64,000 bases of DNA from NCBI GenBank assembly GCA_018399285.1, contig JAGYOW010000001.1:62001-126000 (forward strand). Direction: 5' to 3'. Source of the stretch: Desulfotignum sp. Lineage in GTDB: Bacteria > Desulfobacterota > Desulfobacteria > Desulfobacterales > Desulfobacteraceae. The position numbers and the translations under genes are program-made. The notes beneath the pieces are model-generated. The model made no database searches and was not told the DNA's origin. It worked only from the letters and a program-made list of their open reading frames with translations. Below, one piece after another: positions 9,083 through 16,190 of this stretch. Numbering within the stretch: position 1 is the first letter of the stretch; each line of letters starts with the position of its first letter.

Positions 9083-9103
9083 AACAGGAAAGAATGGTTA
9101 ACA
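9073..9103. promoter_or_regulatory. Candidate BirA operator over the birA start
   Basis: Inverted repeat CGTTAACC - 15 bases - GGTTAACA (9073-9080 and 9096-9103). Half-sites of this GGTTAAC/GTTAACC type separated by 14-16 bases are the known BirA operator pattern in bacteria. The left half-site overlaps the birA ATG (9080-9082 on the plus strand), so binding would block the start region of birA-bioY-bioM-bioN. It lies 117 bases from the divergent gene at 9220. Confidence 0.75.
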
Positions 9104-9219
9104 GAAAAATCACATCCGGTCAAGAAAATTGATCCGTCGGGTTCGGTTTTTCGGTTTTGCTTGAACCGGACCGCCCATGTGGTCTATAAAAGAAATATGA
9201 GCGAAAAGGAAACACAGAT

Positions 9220-9759
9220 ATGAAGGTTGTCAGACAGGTGTTGCCCCATGCCTCTGATTTCAGGCGGTTCTGGAAACAGACCGGTCCGTTTGAATTCGCG
9301 TTGACCAGTGCGGAATTCCCCCCGGTGCTGCTGGGGCCTGAGGAGTGGATTTTCGGGCATACGGCCCGGGATGTGCTCGAAGCATTGATGGGATTTGCCC
9401 CGGGAAAAACAAAGATTGTCCGGTCGGATTTCAATGTGAAAAATACCCGGATTCTGCGGCCGAACCATCTGATTCCATGGAAAATCCAGGATTTTCCCGA
9501 AGAATGGAATCATGTGGTGTGTGATTTTTTTGTCCCTGAAGGGCACCTGACCCGGGCGGTGGAAAACCGGATGAATGCGGTCCCCGTGCCTGGCGATGAT
9601 GGGCACCAGGTGGCGGCCGCATTTTTCAGTCTGCTGGAAAATCATCTGGAGGCCATGGGATATGTGTGGTTAAGGCCCCGGGAAAATGCCAGGTATGCCG
9701 CTGTTCAGGGCTATCTGTCGGAATGGGAAAAAGACGAAAAAGACGCCGGGTTGCTGTAG
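9220..9759 (+). CDS. Unrecognised conserved-looking protein, 179 aa
   Basis: I do not recognise this protein. It starts at an ATG preceded by AAAAGGAAA. No signal peptide, membrane segment or clear catalytic motif is visible. It is rich in aromatic residues (FRRFWKQTGPFEF, EEWIFGH, YVWLRPRENARY), and the tail is highly charged and acidic or basic (EWEKDEKDAG). Codon use is like its neighbours. It is divergent from birA and convergent with the ATP-grasp gene, so it appears to be transcribed alone. A long competing frame on the other strand (9120-9645) looks like a shadow. Confidence 0.6.
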   Translation: MKVVRQVLPHASDFRRFWKQTGPFEFALTSAEFPPVLLGPEEWIFGHTARDVLEALMGFAPGKTKIVRSDFNVKNTRILRPNHLIPWKIQDFPEEWNHVVCDFFVPEGHLTRAVENRMNAVPVPGDDGHQVAAAFFSLLENHLEAMGYVWLRPRENARYAAVQGYLSEWEKDEKDAGLL

Positions 9760-9769
9760 CCGGTCCCGG

Positions 9770-10579
9770 TCAGACCTCATTGTTGAGAATTTTGTCGCAC
9801 AGCATCTGCTTGTAATCGATTCCCACGGTTTTAAATCCTTTGGTTCCGTATTTCATATTGCCTTCCAGTACCAGAAGCCGGCCCTGGGATTCCACAATAT
9901 CGATGCCCACATCATCCCAGCCGCATTTGTCAGCGGTTGAAAGCGCCAGATCCAGGGCAGCGGCCGGCACCGGATCAAAACAGATGTGGCCTCCCTGGGA
10001 GATATTGGTTTTGAAGGTATCTGCCGGGGCGACCCGCCAGTAGGCCAGCACCACGTCCCGGCCGATGATGATGATCCGCATGTCCCGGTCTAAAGCCAGG
10101 TATTCCTGGATATAGGCCGGGCCTTTCCGGTTCAGGTACGTGGACAGCTCTTTTGGATTTGTAATGAGAAAAACCCCCTGGCCCCGGGCCGAGCCCCGGG
10201 GAATTTTGGCAATGAATGGAAAAGAAAATTCTGACAGGATGGTCTGTTTCTGGCGGGGACCGTAATATACCCGGGTTTTGGGATGCGGAACGCCCAGCAT
10301 CTGAAACATGGCGGTCTGCCGGATTTTGTCCATGGCAAAAGTGTAGGTGTGAACACTGGGAAACGTGGGTTTGCCCATGGCATTGAACAGACCGGCGTAA
10401 AATGCGGTGGGGTAGAGGATGCGCCGGGCCGAGATCAGTTGCTGCCGCTGCTCGAGGCTATAGTCGTGGAAATTGGGCCGGAATCCCAGTGTCGTGATCC
10501 GGGAACAGTGCCTGAGCCGTGCCCCGATGGCCACCAGGCCTGAATTGGCCGGACAAAGGCTAGGATCGGTCATAGCCAT
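9770..10579 (-). CDS. ATP-grasp protein, RimK-like ligase family
   Basis: Probable ATP-dependent carboxylate-amine ligase, about 269 aa. ATP-grasp features are FPFIAKIPRGSARGQGV (nucleotide-binding Lys and glycine loop), then AYIQEYLALDRDMRIIIIG and a metal-binding C-terminal block DDVGIDIVESQGRLLVLEGNMKYG read around residues 222-245, ending near a conserved Lys/Gly-rich tail. The family adds amino acids or similar groups to a carboxylate; the substrate cannot be told from sequence. I chose the ATG at 10579, which overlaps the end of galE by 20 bases. The overlap suggests coupled translation with galE and the U32-like gene. Confidence 0.75.
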   Translation of the reverse strand: MAMTDPSLCPANSGLVAIGARLRHCSRITTLGFRPNFHDYSLEQRQQLISARRILYPTAFYAGLFNAMGKPTFPSVHTYTFAMDKIRQTAMFQMLGVPHPKTRVYYGPRQKQTILSEFSFPFIAKIPRGSARGQGVFLITNPKELSTYLNRKGPAYIQEYLALDRDMRIIIIGRDVVLAYWRVAPADTFKTNISQGGHICFDPVPAAALDLALSTADKCGWDDVGIDIVESQGRLLVLEGNMKYGTKGFKTVGIDYKQMLCDKILNNEV

Positions 10580-11576
10580 GGGGATTTTTCTGCTGCCAGT
10601 GCCAGGCGTCGGCACACATGTCATCTAAGGTTCGAGTCGCCTTCCACCCCAGTTCTTTTTCGGCTTTGCCGGGGTCTGCCCAGCAGGCTGCGATATCCCC
10701 GGGCCGCCGGGGATCTGTGTCATAGGGGATGGGGCGGCCGCAGGCCCGTTCAAATCCCTGGATCATTTCCAGGACCGAATATCCTTTTCCCGTGCCCAGG
10801 TTGTAGGTGAGAACACCGGGGGCGGCCAGCAGTCCGGGCAGGGTTTTGACATGGCCTTCCGCCAGATCACACACATGAATGTAATCCCGGACCCCGGTGC
10901 CGTCCGGGGTCGGGTAATCATTGCCGAACACCCGGACCCGGTCCAGGGAACCAATGGCCACCCGGGCGATATAAGGCACCAGATTGTTGGGAATTCCCCG
11001 GGGGTCTTCTCCGATCAGACCGGTGGGATGGGCCCCCACCGGATTGAAATACCGGAGCCGGGCAATATGCCATGCAGGATCAGATACAAACACATCCTCA
11101 AGAATCTGCTCGATCATTAATTTGGTCCGGCCGTAGGGGTTGGTGACAGACAACGGAAACGTTTCCGTGATGGGCAGGGTGTCGGGATCTCCATATACGG
11201 TGGCGGAAGAGGAAAAAATAATTTTTTTGACGTCTGATTCAGCCATGACCGACAACAGGTTTAAGGTGCCGGTGATATTGTTGTGAAAATAGGTCAACGG
11301 CATGGCGGTGGATTCCCCCACGGCTTTGAGCCCGGCAAAATGAATCACCGCATCGGGCCGGGACCGATCAAAGACCCGGCTGATCGCGTCTTTGTCCAGC
11401 AGATCCCTGTTAAAGAAATCCACGGATTTGCCGGTGATCTGCTCCACCCGGGTTAAGGAGGCTTCCGTGCTGTTGCACAGATTGTCCACCACCACCACAT
11501 CCATGTTCTGTTCGAGAAGGGCCACGCAGGTATGGCTGCCGATATAGCCGGCACCACCGGTCACAAGTATTTTCAT
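10560..11576 (-). CDS. galE: UDP-glucose 4-epimerase
   Basis: Extended short-chain dehydrogenase of 338 aa that interconverts UDP-glucose and UDP-galactose, using bound NAD, for surface sugars. The Rossmann motif TGGAGYIGSH is at residues 6-15, the catalytic Ser is in SSSATVYGD, YGRTK gives the Tyr-x3-Lys pair, and GVRDYIHV and the substrate-binding tail are typical of GalE. The ATG at 11576 is chosen because AAGGAC lies just upstream and Rossmann sequence begins at once. It overlaps the upstream gene by 4 bases (ATGA) and the downstream ATP-grasp gene by 20. Confidence 0.95.
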   Translation of the reverse strand: MKILVTGGAGYIGSHTCVALLEQNMDVVVVDNLCNSTEASLTRVEQITGKSVDFFNRDLLDKDAISRVFDRSRPDAVIHFAGLKAVGESTAMPLTYFHNNITGTLNLLSVMAESDVKKIIFSSSATVYGDPDTLPITETFPLSVTNPYGRTKLMIEQILEDVFVSDPAWHIARLRYFNPVGAHPTGLIGEDPRGIPNNLVPYIARVAIGSLDRVRVFGNDYPTPDGTGVRDYIHVCDLAEGHVKTLPGLLAAPGVLTYNLGTGKGYSVLEMIQGFERACGRPIPYDTDPRRPGDIAACWADPGKAEKELGWKATRTLDDMCADAWHWQQKNPHGYDRS

Positions 11577-12637
11577 GGTCTGTCCTTGTAAGGTTTGAGT
11601 ATTCGTGTCTGTTGCCGGGCGGTTCGGTTGAACAGGTCCCGGCATCGGGTGCAGTTTACACACAAGTGATTGCACCCGGCAAGGGTGTTTAAAAAATCAG
11701 GTCCCAGCTGTTTGTTGTCCACATGATAAAAATCGGCTAAAAACCGGGTGGCATCCATCAATTCCAGCAGGTTGCCGTCAAATGATTTGCGGATGTATGC
11801 ATTGACGGCCTGAATTAAAAAGCGTGATCCCAGAGTTCGGCCGCTGATTTTGACCGTGTCGGCAAGCCGGGCATACGCGGTCAGATCTTCGGGCCGGATG
11901 AACGGACTGCTGAAAAAAAAATGTGGGTGACGATGAAAAAAATCATGACACCCATGCACCTGACTGATCCGGTGGGTCATCTCCGGGACCAGTCTGGTAT
12001 TGGACAAAGACACCTGGGCATCATGGGTGAGTTTGAACGGGCAGTGGCTCAGGCACCCTTCATTGGCCATCAGTTCAATGCCCACATCCGGAAAGGCTTG
12101 CCGGATGGCGGACACCATTTTTTCCAAGCCGTTGAAATCCCGGTTCAATGATCGGTCTAAGATCAGTTTTTCAGGCATTTTAAAACAGGTTTCCCGGATG
12201 GCTGTCAGCATGGAAAATGCTTTGGGGGCATTGTCCAGCATCATGTTGATTCCGGGCACGGCTTCCAGGGATTTCACCTGTTTGTGCCCGGTTTTTGACA
12301 GGGCCGTGAGCAGATACATATCCGAGAACACGATGCCGCTGAGGCCGCCAGTCGAATCCAGGGCCTGGAGCCGGTCCAGTATCCGGTTCAGAAACCGGGT
12401 GTCAAAATACCGGTCCGGGGTGATAAAGCGGGTGTTGAAAAGACAATAGGTTTTGATTTTACCCAGGCGGGGCAGATGTTTTTGTAAAAAATGCAAGTCC
12501 AAAGATCCGAACTGAACCCGGGCATCGAGTGCCGGACCGTCTGGCAACGCAAAATACACAGATGACAGTAACGATTTGTTTTCAACCAGAAAATCGATAT
12601 AGGGGTCATCCGCAATAAAAGGAACGGACAATTTCAT
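11573..12637 (-). CDS. U32-peptidase-like protein with a possible iron-sulfur site
   Basis: Protein of 354 aa resembling the U32 family as used by UbiU/UbiV-type iron-sulfur proteins. The motif ELMANEGCLSHCPFKLTHD (about residues 186-204) matches the U32 hallmark NEGCxxxCPF. Near the C-terminus GCNHLCVNCTRCRD supplies four more Cys. U32 relatives bind a 4Fe-4S cluster and take part in RNA or ubiquinone hydroxylation; the name peptidase is mostly historical. What this one modifies is unknown. Start at 12637, with no clear Shine-Dalgarno sequence. It heads the overlapping group with galE and the ATP-grasp gene. Confidence 0.6.
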   Translation of the reverse strand: MKLSVPFIADDPYIDFLVENKSLLSSVYFALPDGPALDARVQFGSLDLHFLQKHLPRLGKIKTYCLFNTRFITPDRYFDTRFLNRILDRLQALDSTGGLSGIVFSDMYLLTALSKTGHKQVKSLEAVPGINMMLDNAPKAFSMLTAIRETCFKMPEKLILDRSLNRDFNGLEKMVSAIRQAFPDVGIELMANEGCLSHCPFKLTHDAQVSLSNTRLVPEMTHRISQVHGCHDFFHRHPHFFFSSPFIRPEDLTAYARLADTVKISGRTLGSRFLIQAVNAYIRKSFDGNLLELMDATRFLADFYHVDNKQLGPDFLNTLAGCNHLCVNCTRCRDLFNRTARQQTRILKPYKDRP

Positions 12638-12809
12638 AAATATATGTTATATAGAATTTTTCAAATATGGCAACGCGTGAATACCACTTTGATGACCGGA
12701 TGATAAAAAAAGGCTGCCTGACATTGACAGGCCATGGGACGGTGATTAAACTATGGGTCATTCAGGCGGGCACATCCTGAATTCAATAAACCATAAGGAG
12801 AGTTTACCA

Positions 12810-13118
12810 ATGATTGAATTGACAGATCCTGCAAAGGAGCAGATCGACAACTACTTTCAGGGGAAAGAACCGACCCCGATTCGTATTTTTCTGAATTCCG
12901 GCGGCTGAGGGGGACCCTCCCTGGCCATGGCTCTGGATGAGCCTAAAAATTCAGATGACAGTTTTGAAGTAAAAGGTCACAAATTTGTTGTGGACAAAGA
13001 ATTCATGCAAAAAGCGGAACAGATTAAAATCGATTTCACGGGAATGGGATTTCATCTGGATTCCAATATGGATCTCGGCGCACCGGATTGTGGCGGATGC
13101 GGCGGATCCTGCGGCTGA
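12810..13118 (+). CDS. HesB/IscA-like selenoprotein, UGA codon 33 read as selenocysteine
   Basis: Reading from the ATG at 12810 (AAGGAG at 12795-12800) gives 102 aa with one in-frame TGA at 12906-12908. The flanks are FLNSGG before it and GGPSLAMALDE after it. The same frame runs on to TGA 13116-13118 and ends with Cys94, Cys97 and Cys101. This matches the HesB-like selenoproteins known from deltaproteobacteria, in which selenocysteine replaces the first cluster-ligand Cys of the IscA fold. A stem-loop lies just after the UGA, SelB is encoded at 28949-30862, and a terminator follows. The role is unproven, perhaps iron-sulfur or redox chemistry. Translation from 12927 alone would lose a third of the domain. 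Confidence 0.9.
12909..12943 (+). promoter_or_regulatory. Candidate bacterial SECIS element
   Basis: Directly after the UGA at 12906-12908 lies a hairpin GGCTC (12929-12933), loop TGGAT (12934-12938), GAGCC (12939-12943). The loop begins 25 bases after the UGA and contains GG. Bacterial SECIS hairpins sit within about 40 bases 3' of UGA, inside the coding region, with G in the apical loop for SelB contact. The GC-rich stretch 12909-12926 could add a lower stem. Placement and loop fit; the pairing has not been folded computationally. Confidence 0.55.
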
Positions 13119-13141
13119 TCATATATAGATAAATTGTAAAA

Positions 13142-13173
13142 AAAGGTGTGCTGTAAAAAGCGCACCTTTTTTT
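13142..13173. terminator. Bidirectional rho-independent terminator
   Basis: Stem AAAGGTGTGC (13142-13151) and GCGCACCTTT (13160-13169) with one G-U pair and an 8-base loop. It is followed by T residues on the plus strand and, because of the A run before the stem, by T residues on the minus strand too. It sits between the convergent selenoprotein gene and the thiamine pyrophosphokinase gene. Confidence 0.85.
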
Positions 13174-13175
13174 AT

Positions 13176-13841
13176 TCAATCCATGGACCGGATCACCAGA
13201 AGCGTGCCGGACTTGATGGAAATCTGTGCCGCGGATTCTGAAAAAAAATTGCTGATGCCCAGGGTGGTGCCTATTTTCAATGTCTGATCCCGGAGCGGAT
13301 AGGACAGGCCCGTGAGGGTGACCCCGGTGACCGTGGCGGTCAAAGGGATGAGCGACACCAGATCCCCGGGATTTCCGGACAGTTCCAATCGGTCTTTCAC
13401 CAGGCAGATCTCATTGTGCGCATCCATGATTCTGACACAGATACCGGCATCTGCCAGGGGAACCAGCAGCAGGATATTGGCCAGTGTATGATCCAGCCGG
13501 GTACCGGTGGCAGCCAGCATGGTGATATGGGTGGCACCCCGGTTTTTGGCATAATCCAGGCACAATTCCATATCGGTTCTGTTTTTCCGGCGGGGATAAG
13601 GTTGGACCGGGACCTTGTTTTTTTTGAAAAAGTTCAGTGTGTCCGGGTCAATGGAGTCCAGATCCCCGACGATCACATGGGGCAGGACTCCGTTTTTTTT
13701 CAGATGTCCGGCGCCGCTGTCCGCAGCAATAATCAGATCCGCGGTTTTCAGAAGACGGTGGATGTGCCGGTGCCAGGTTCGGGTCCGGGCCGGATTCAGG
13801 CGGCCCCCGGCGATGACAATGCAGTTCATGAAGGTGTTCAT
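13176..13841 (-). CDS. Thiamine pyrophosphokinase
   Basis: Protein of 221 aa that transfers pyrophosphate from ATP to thiamine, giving thiamine diphosphate. Family blocks are IAADSGAGHL near residue 38, VIVGDLDSID near residue 56, YPRRKNRTDMELCLDYA and TGTRLDHTLANILLL. The C-terminal beta domain (GDLVSLIPL and later) forms the thiamine-binding half. Length is normal for bacterial TPK. The product would serve the TPP-dependent 2-oxoacid oxidoreductase at 36-38 kb among others. It is divergent from lptF, 80 bases apart. Confidence 0.9.
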   Translation of the reverse strand: MNTFMNCIVIAGGRLNPARTRTWHRHIHRLLKTADLIIAADSGAGHLKKNGVLPHVIVGDLDSIDPDTLNFFKKNKVPVQPYPRRKNRTDMELCLDYAKNRGATHITMLAATGTRLDHTLANILLLVPLADAGICVRIMDAHNEICLVKDRLELSGNPGDLVSLIPLTATVTGVTLTGLSYPLRDQTLKIGTTLGISNFFSESAAQISIKSGTLLVIRSMD

Positions 13842-13921
13842 ACCATGAAATACCGGGTTTGAAAACCGGTATTTGCATCATCCCTTGACACCGGGAGTCC
13901 AAACTTATAATTTCCTTTCTT

Positions 13922-15124
13922 ATGCGTGCGCCCACCACCATACATCAATATATTTTCAGGGAATTTTTCCCGCCTTTCGGGATCAGCCTGTGTTTTTTGA
14001 CTTTTGTGTTTCTGATGACCCGGATTCCGGAAATCATGAACCTGGTGGTCAATTACAATGCAGACATGCTGGCTGTGATCATGATGATTGTGTTCACCTT
14101 GCCCAGATTTATGGAATTCACCATTCCCATGTCCGTGATGGTGGCGGTGCTGCTGACATTTATCCGCATGTCCGGAGAAAATGAAATGACCGCCATGAAA
14201 GGGGCGGGTCTGTCTTTATACCGGCTGCTGCCGCCGGTGCTGGTTTTCTGTCTGCTGGGGACCGGGCTGACCCTTTTTATCACGGTGTTCGCCGTTCCCT
14301 GGGGCAAACTGTCCATCAAGGAAAAAACCCTGGATATGGCCCGGTCCAGCATGGATCTGGCCATAGAAGAACGGCAGTTCAACTCCCGGCTGGAAGGCAT
14401 CATGATCTATGTGTCACACATAGACATGAAAACAAAAGACCTGACAGATGTGTTTATTGAGGACCGGTCGGTGAAGGGCATGACCCGGATTTCCATTGCC
14501 CCGGAAGGACGGTTGATTCATTCACCGGACAAGGATGTGTATACCATCCGGCTGTTCGACGGGATGATCAATCAGGTGGACATCAAGGAAAAAACCGTGT
14601 CCAACATCCGGTTCGGACATTATGATATCAATATCGATCTGGCTGAAATTCAGCAGAAAAACGGCACCGCTGTTCAAAAGGATCTGGACGAGTATGATAT
14701 CCGGGAACTGGTGACGTTTATCCGGTCCCAGGCAGGAGACAAAACCAGAATGAGCGAGGCCAGAATGGTGCTGCATGAAAAATTTTCCGTGCCGTTTGCC
14801 TGCCTGTTTCTGGGATTGCTGGCGTTCCCTTTGGGGGTTCAGTCTCGGGTTGCGGGACGCTCGTCCGGACTGGGGTTCGGTGTGTTTTTTCTGCTGGTTT
14901 ATTATATTTTTCTGGCCGCAGGATGGTCTGCCGGAGAAACCGGTCGATTTCCCCCGGTTCTGGGCATGTGGCTTCCAAACCTGGTCATGGGCGGCGCGGC
15001 AATATATCTGCTCAAGCGAAATGCCGATGAAAATCCGGTAAAGATGCCGGCAAAGATATCCCGGGCCGGGGCCTGGATTAAACATATTTACACGAAACTG
15101 ACACGCCATGACCTGTCTGCATAG
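13922..15124 (+). CDS. lptF: LPS export ABC transporter permease LptF
   Basis: Inner-membrane permease of 400 aa of the Lpt bridge, which moves lipopolysaccharide to the outer membrane with LptG and the ATPase LptB (not in the window). It shows the LptF/LptG (YjgP/YjgQ) layout: three N-terminal membrane helices, a large periplasmic beta-jellyroll domain around residues 125-270, and three C-terminal helices with LGLLAFPLGVQSR. The early block GENEMTAMKGAGLSLYRLL is the coupling-helix region. It overlaps lptG by 17 bases and heads the envelope operon running to 23.3 kb. Confidence 0.93.
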   Translation: MRAPTTIHQYIFREFFPPFGISLCFLTFVFLMTRIPEIMNLVVNYNADMLAVIMMIVFTLPRFMEFTIPMSVMVAVLLTFIRMSGENEMTAMKGAGLSLYRLLPPVLVFCLLGTGLTLFITVFAVPWGKLSIKEKTLDMARSSMDLAIEERQFNSRLEGIMIYVSHIDMKTKDLTDVFIEDRSVKGMTRISIAPEGRLIHSPDKDVYTIRLFDGMINQVDIKEKTVSNIRFGHYDINIDLAEIQQKNGTAVQKDLDEYDIRELVTFIRSQAGDKTRMSEARMVLHEKFSVPFACLFLGLLAFPLGVQSRVAGRSSGLGFGVFFLLVYYIFLAAGWSAGETGRFPPVLGMWLPNLVMGGAAIYLLKRNADENPVKMPAKISRAGAWIKHIYTKLTRHDLSA

Positions 15125-16184
15125 ATACTGGCTCAAGGAATTTCTGACCTTTTTCGGGGTGATTCAGGCCCTGATTCTGGTGCTGTTCGTGATCATCGAT
15201 TATCTGTCCCGCATGGACAAATTTCTGGAATCCAGTATTTCACTGGTGTATGCGTTCTGGTATGTGGTTCTCAAGCTGCCGTTCATGTTTGTTCAACTGA
15301 CGCCGGCCGCCGTGCTTCTGGCCACCATCACTGTGTTCGGGCTGATGAACCGGAACAATGAGCTGACCGCAGTGAAATCTTCAGGCATCTCCGTGTATTT
15401 TCTGGTCAGACCGGCAGTGGGTATCAGCCTGATTATGGCCGGGGTGATGTTTCTTTTAGGCGAATCCCTGGTGCCGCTGTCCATGGCAAAATCCAATGAT
15501 ATCCGTCAATATGAGATCCGGAAGCAGAATCAGATGACCCAGAACCAGAACAATATCTGGATCAAGTCCGACAACCGGCTGGTGCACATCCGTTTTTTTG
15601 ACCCGGTCCAGAAAACCGTGGCCGGTGTCTGTGCCACGACGCTGGGGGAAGATTTTTCTCTGATTTCCCGCATCGATGCGCGTTTCGGCAGGTATGAGCT
15701 GGGGCAGTGGCTTCTGGAGGATGTGGTGGAACAGACCTATAACCCGGACACCCACGATTATGATGTGACCCTGTCGGATATGAGGCTGTCGGATCTGGGT
15801 CTGGTGCCTGAAGATCTGGGGCAATGGGTGAAAAAATCCGATGAAATGGGATTTTTCGAACTGAAATCCTATGTGGAAAAAGTCCGGGATGAAGGGTATG
15901 ATGCCAACACGTATGAGGTGGACATGCACGGGAAAATCGCATTTCCCTTTATCTGTGTCATCATGGCTCTGACCGGTGCGGCCGCAGGTATGCGGTCTTT
16001 TGCCCGGGTGAACCTGCCCGGCGCCATCGGACTGGGGGTGGCCATCTCTTTTTTTTACTGGGTGGTGTACGGCATCTGCCTGTCCATGGGATATGCCGGG
16101 GTGCTCCCCGCAATGGTGGCGCCCTGGGTGGCCAATGCGTTGTTTTTGTGCGGCGGCATGATTTTTCTGATCAACACGGAATAA
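15108..16184 (+). CDS. lptG: LPS export ABC transporter permease LptG
   Basis: Second permease of the LPS exporter, 358 aa, with the same plan as LptF. N-terminal helices include FFGVIQALILVLFVIIDYLS, followed by NNELTAVKSSGISVYFLVRP (coupling helix). The periplasmic jellyroll covers about residues 130-255, and the last three helices contain MALTGAAAGMRSFAR. The start overlaps lptF by 17 bases and the next gene, waaA, begins 6 bases after the stop. Tight packing suggests a single transcript for LPS export, lipid A and inner core genes. Confidence 0.93.
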   Translation: MTCLHRYWLKEFLTFFGVIQALILVLFVIIDYLSRMDKFLESSISLVYAFWYVVLKLPFMFVQLTPAAVLLATITVFGLMNRNNELTAVKSSGISVYFLVRPAVGISLIMAGVMFLLGESLVPLSMAKSNDIRQYEIRKQNQMTQNQNNIWIKSDNRLVHIRFFDPVQKTVAGVCATTLGEDFSLISRIDARFGRYELGQWLLEDVVEQTYNPDTHDYDVTLSDMRLSDLGLVPEDLGQWVKKSDEMGFFELKSYVEKVRDEGYDANTYEVDMHGKIAFPFICVIMALTGAAAGMRSFARVNLPGAIGLGVAISFFYWVVYGICLSMGYAGVLPAMVAPWVANALFLCGGMIFLINTE

Positions 16185-16190
16185 ACGGTC

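Noticed and set aside
12906-12908. TGA in the HesB-like gene as a simple nonsense mutation or sequencing error
   Set aside because: The position equals the known Sec site of this family, a hairpin follows, and selB is present. Still worth confirming.
12927-13118. Stand-alone 63-aa gene starting at ATG 12927
   Set aside because: It has no Shine-Dalgarno sequence and would remove the N-terminal third of a HesB domain; reading through the UGA from 12810 explains all the sequence.
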